Source: Phycisphaerae bacterium (GTDB lineage Bacteria; Planctomycetota; Phycisphaerae; UBA1845; UTPLA1). From it: 7,128 bases of DNA. How positions within the stretch are numbered: the first letter of the stretch is position 1; the number at the start of each line of letters is the position of its first letter. This document shows, one piece after another, positions 5,330-7,128 of this stretch. The notes beneath the pieces are model-generated. The model was not told the origin of the DNA, did not search any database, and saw only the letters and a program-made list of their open reading frames with translations. The DNA is taken from positions 1 through 7,128 of the forward strand of contig JAJDEC010000476.1 of NCBI GenBank assembly GCA_029259995.1, read 5' to 3'. The translations under genes and the position numbers were made by a program.

Positions 5330-7128
5330 TTAGTTTGACGCATCCTGCGAAGACAGTTTCCCGGCAATGCGCGCTTCGGTCTGTTGGATCAGCTCTCTGA
5401 CCCTGATGGCGTTCGGCGAGTCTTCCCCTTCATTCGCCCGGATCGATGCAGCATATGCCCGCGCCAGATCAATCGCCTCGTCGTGCATTCCAAGATCCAG
5501 CCGACACGCAATCAACATTTCCACACAACCCGAATCATCCGCCAGCTTGCCGGCCTCCCGCAACGCGGCGACCGGACGCGAAAGCAGTTTCTCCGCCTCG
5601 CGCTTCCGGTCCTGCTTCATTCGCATTTCGAACAACCCGATGTGGACGAGAATGGTCTGCCGATGGCTGAGGCCGACCGTGGCTTCCCGGCGCCGAATCG
5701 CCTCCAGATAATGCGGCTCCGCATCTTCGAATCGACGCTGATCCCTCAACGCATTGGCAAGCCCGAGTTGCAGGGACAGCGTTCTTATGTGGTCCGGGCC
5801 GTATCGCACAAGGGAAGCGTTGTATCCTTCTTGAAAGACCGATTCCGCATCCGATGCCCGATCGAGACCGATCAGGACGGATCCCAGATTGATACATGTG
5901 GAGAGCGTTTCGTAGTGGTCCGGCCCAAGCACGCGCCGACGATGCTCGAGAACGGACTCCAGAATGTCCGCGGCCTCCTCGAAGCGCTCCAGGCGCAGCG
6001 TAATGAGCCCGAGATTGTTCGCCAGCCGAAGCGTCGCCGGATGGTCTTCGCCAAGTCTCGCCGTATACCGTGCCAGCGCGGGCCGCATGATCTTATCGGC
6101 CTCTTCGTTTCGTCCCTGCTGCGCGTACACGAGGGCGATGCTCATGAGCGGTGTATCGGTCTGTTCATGGTCCGGACCGAGCGTCGCCAGGCAGACTTCA
6201 TGGACGTGATTGAATAACGCAAGCGCGGGTTCAAACTGTCGCTTTCTCCAATGGACGTTTGCGTAACGGATTTCGCATTCGAGAACGAGCGCATGATCCG
6301 GCCCCAAAGTGAGGCGACAGTTCTTGAGTGCCTGTTCGAAAAGCGCGATCGCCTCGTCGAGCTTTGCCTGTTGGTAGAGGGCGCCGCCCAGACTGACAAC
6401 CGCCTCGAGCGTCTCTTCTGCCCCGTCCCCGTAGGCGTTGCTGCGTAGTTCGTAGCATCTGAGCAAGTGGGGATAGGCGGCGCTGACGTCGCCCAGACTC
6501 ATCAGCGTATCACCCAGCGTCAGACGAATCGCGGCTTCTACTTCCGGCTTGTTCTCGAACGCACTGCCCGGGGCGCAGGCAGCTTCAATTCGGGTCGCTG
6601 CCTCAGTCAGGACGTCAGACATCTTCACGTCTCGGCCGCTACCTTCATCTTGAGAAGGGCTCGGCGCGACCGATGCGAGCAGATCGTTATTCAGGAATTC
6701 GATCACCGCGGCCGCAATGTCGGATTGACGCTCGGCGTCGATTCGCGCCTGGTCCGCCTCCTCGCGCGCTGATTGCTCCTTGCCCCGCGCTCGCTCCGCA
6801 TTGACGGCGAACGATGCCGAAAAGACCGTCGCGCCAATGAGCGTGACGGCGATCGCGATCGTGGCGACCGCCGCCGCGCGATGCCGTGACGCAAACTTTC
6901 GAATCTGATAAACAGCGCTGGACGGTCGCGCAACAATGGGTTGGTTAGACAGATACCTGCGGATATCCAGCGCCAGTTCACTGGCCGAGGCATATCGCCG
7001 ATCGGGTTCTTTTTCCAGCGCCTTGGCGACAATCGTCTCGATGTCGCCGCGCAAGGCGCGATCGATCGTTCCCAGTCGGGATATACCGCTCTCTTGTACC
7101 AAACGAGCCGCTTCAGCAATCGAACGCT
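5330..7128 (-). CDS. Transmembrane Ser/Thr protein kinase with TPR sensor region, C-terminal 598 residues (partial)
   Basis: The gene runs off the right edge; the stop TAA is at 5330-5332. An internal TTG at 7100-7102 is not the start, because the frame stays open to the edge (RSIAEAAR before it). Numbering from the first complete codon, residues 1-59 are the end of a PknB-type kinase domain: the segment LRGDIETIVAKALEKEP, then DRRY (Arg43/Arg44, one of them the subdomain XI arginine) and LALDIRRYL. A basic juxtamembrane stretch (RKFASRHR) leads to one membrane segment at about 84-108, then a charged coiled coil at about 110-140 and the FLNNDLLASV motif at 144-153. Seven 42-residue TPR units begin at 232. 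The kinase domain would be cytoplasmic and the TPRs on the other side of the membrane, probably binding a partner that controls the kinase. In planctomycetes such kinases often follow an ECF sigma factor gene; that would lie right of the window. Confidence 0.93.
   Translation of the reverse strand, partial: RSIAEAARLVQESGISRLGTIDRALRGDIETIVAKALEKEPDRRYASASELALDIRRYLSNQPIVARPSSAVYQIRKFASRHRAAAVATIAIAVTLIGATVFSASFAVNAERARGKEQSAREEADQARIDAERQSDIAAAVIEFLNNDLLASVAPSPSQDEGSGRDVKMSDVLTEAATRIEAACAPGSAFENKPEVEAAIRLTLGDTLMSLGDVSAAYPHLLRCYELRSNAYGDGAEETLEAVVSLGGALYQQAKLDEAIALFEQALKNCRLTLGPDHALVLECEIRYANVHWRKRQFEPALALFNHVHEVCLATLGPDHEQTDTPLMSIALVYAQQGRNEEADKIMRPALARYTARLGEDHPATLRLANNLGLITLRLERFEEAADILESVLEHRRRVLGPDHYETLSTCINLGSVLIGLDRASDAESVFQEGYNASLVRYGPDHIRTLSLQLGLANALRDQRRFEDAEPHYLEAIRRREATVGLSHRQTILVHIGLFEMRMKQDRKREAEKLLSRPVAALREAGKLADDSGCVEMLIACRLDLGMHDEAIDLARAYAASIRANEGEDSPNAIRVRELIQQTEARIAGKLSSQDASN
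5552..6433 (-). repeat. Seven-unit 42-residue TPR array in the kinase
   Basis: Units begin at residues 232, 274, 316, 358, 400, 442 and 484 of the visible protein, each with a signature close to LGPDHxxTL: YGDGAEETL, LGPDHALVL, LGPDHEQTD, LGEDHPATL, LGPDHYETL, YGPDHIRTL, VGLSHRQTI. The spacing is exactly 42 residues between every neighbouring pair, the period of kinesin-light-chain-type TPRs (TPR_10/TPR_12). The usual TPR small residues appear in each unit (LG or LA, then F/L-x-x-A). The seventh unit is degenerate. A further helix pair follows it, with a diverged EGEDSPNAI near residue 566. Confidence 0.9.

Noticed and set aside
5384..6217. 277-residue + strand open frame opposite the kinase TPR region
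   Set aside because: It is antisense to the phased TPR array, has no domain of its own, and has an irregular composition.

Overview
The window looks like chromosomal DNA from a free-living Planctomycetota-type bacterium. Three things point that way. First, a very long secreted protein ends in a dockerin-like pair of calcium loops carrying a conserved-looking cysteine pair. Second, there is a PknB-type Ser/Thr kinase with a membrane anchor and a C-terminal TPR sensor region. Third, a cluster of short GTCCC/GGGAC palindromes of the kind I remember as dispersed intergenic repeats in Planctomycetota and Acidobacteriota genomes. The phylum is an inference, and no species can be named.

Layout. Positions 3-116 hold what is probably the last 37 codons of a gene that enters from the left on the + strand. 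Positions 170-310 are a cluster of four small hairpins (REP/MITE-like) between that gene end and the next gene. Positions 311-526 are the leader of the next gene, with short inverted and direct repeats and a good Shine-Dalgarno site at 513-518. Positions 527-5140 (+) encode a 1537-residue exported protein: a Sec signal peptide, about 1300 residues of degenerate beta-strand repeats, an autotransporter/PEP-CTERM-like closing region and a C-terminal dockerin-like domain. Positions 5141-5329 are a convergent intergenic stretch without a clear terminator. Positions 5330-7128 (-) are the C-terminal 598 residues of a transmembrane Ser/Thr kinase: the end of the kinase domain, a membrane segment, a coiled coil and an array of 42-residue kinesin-light-chain-like TPRs. 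Its N-terminus and catalytic core lie beyond the right edge.

How the genes relate. The large secreted protein and the kinase are convergent and are not an operon. Both are typical of the enlarged cell-surface and signalling repertoires of planctomycetes, but nothing in the sequence ties one to the other. I see no CRISPR array, tRNA, rRNA, integrase or insertion sequence. I found no convincing evidence of a new multi-gene system. The items most worth a second look are the hairpin cluster, the architecture of the giant dockerin-tagged protein and the strictly phased TPR array of the kinase.
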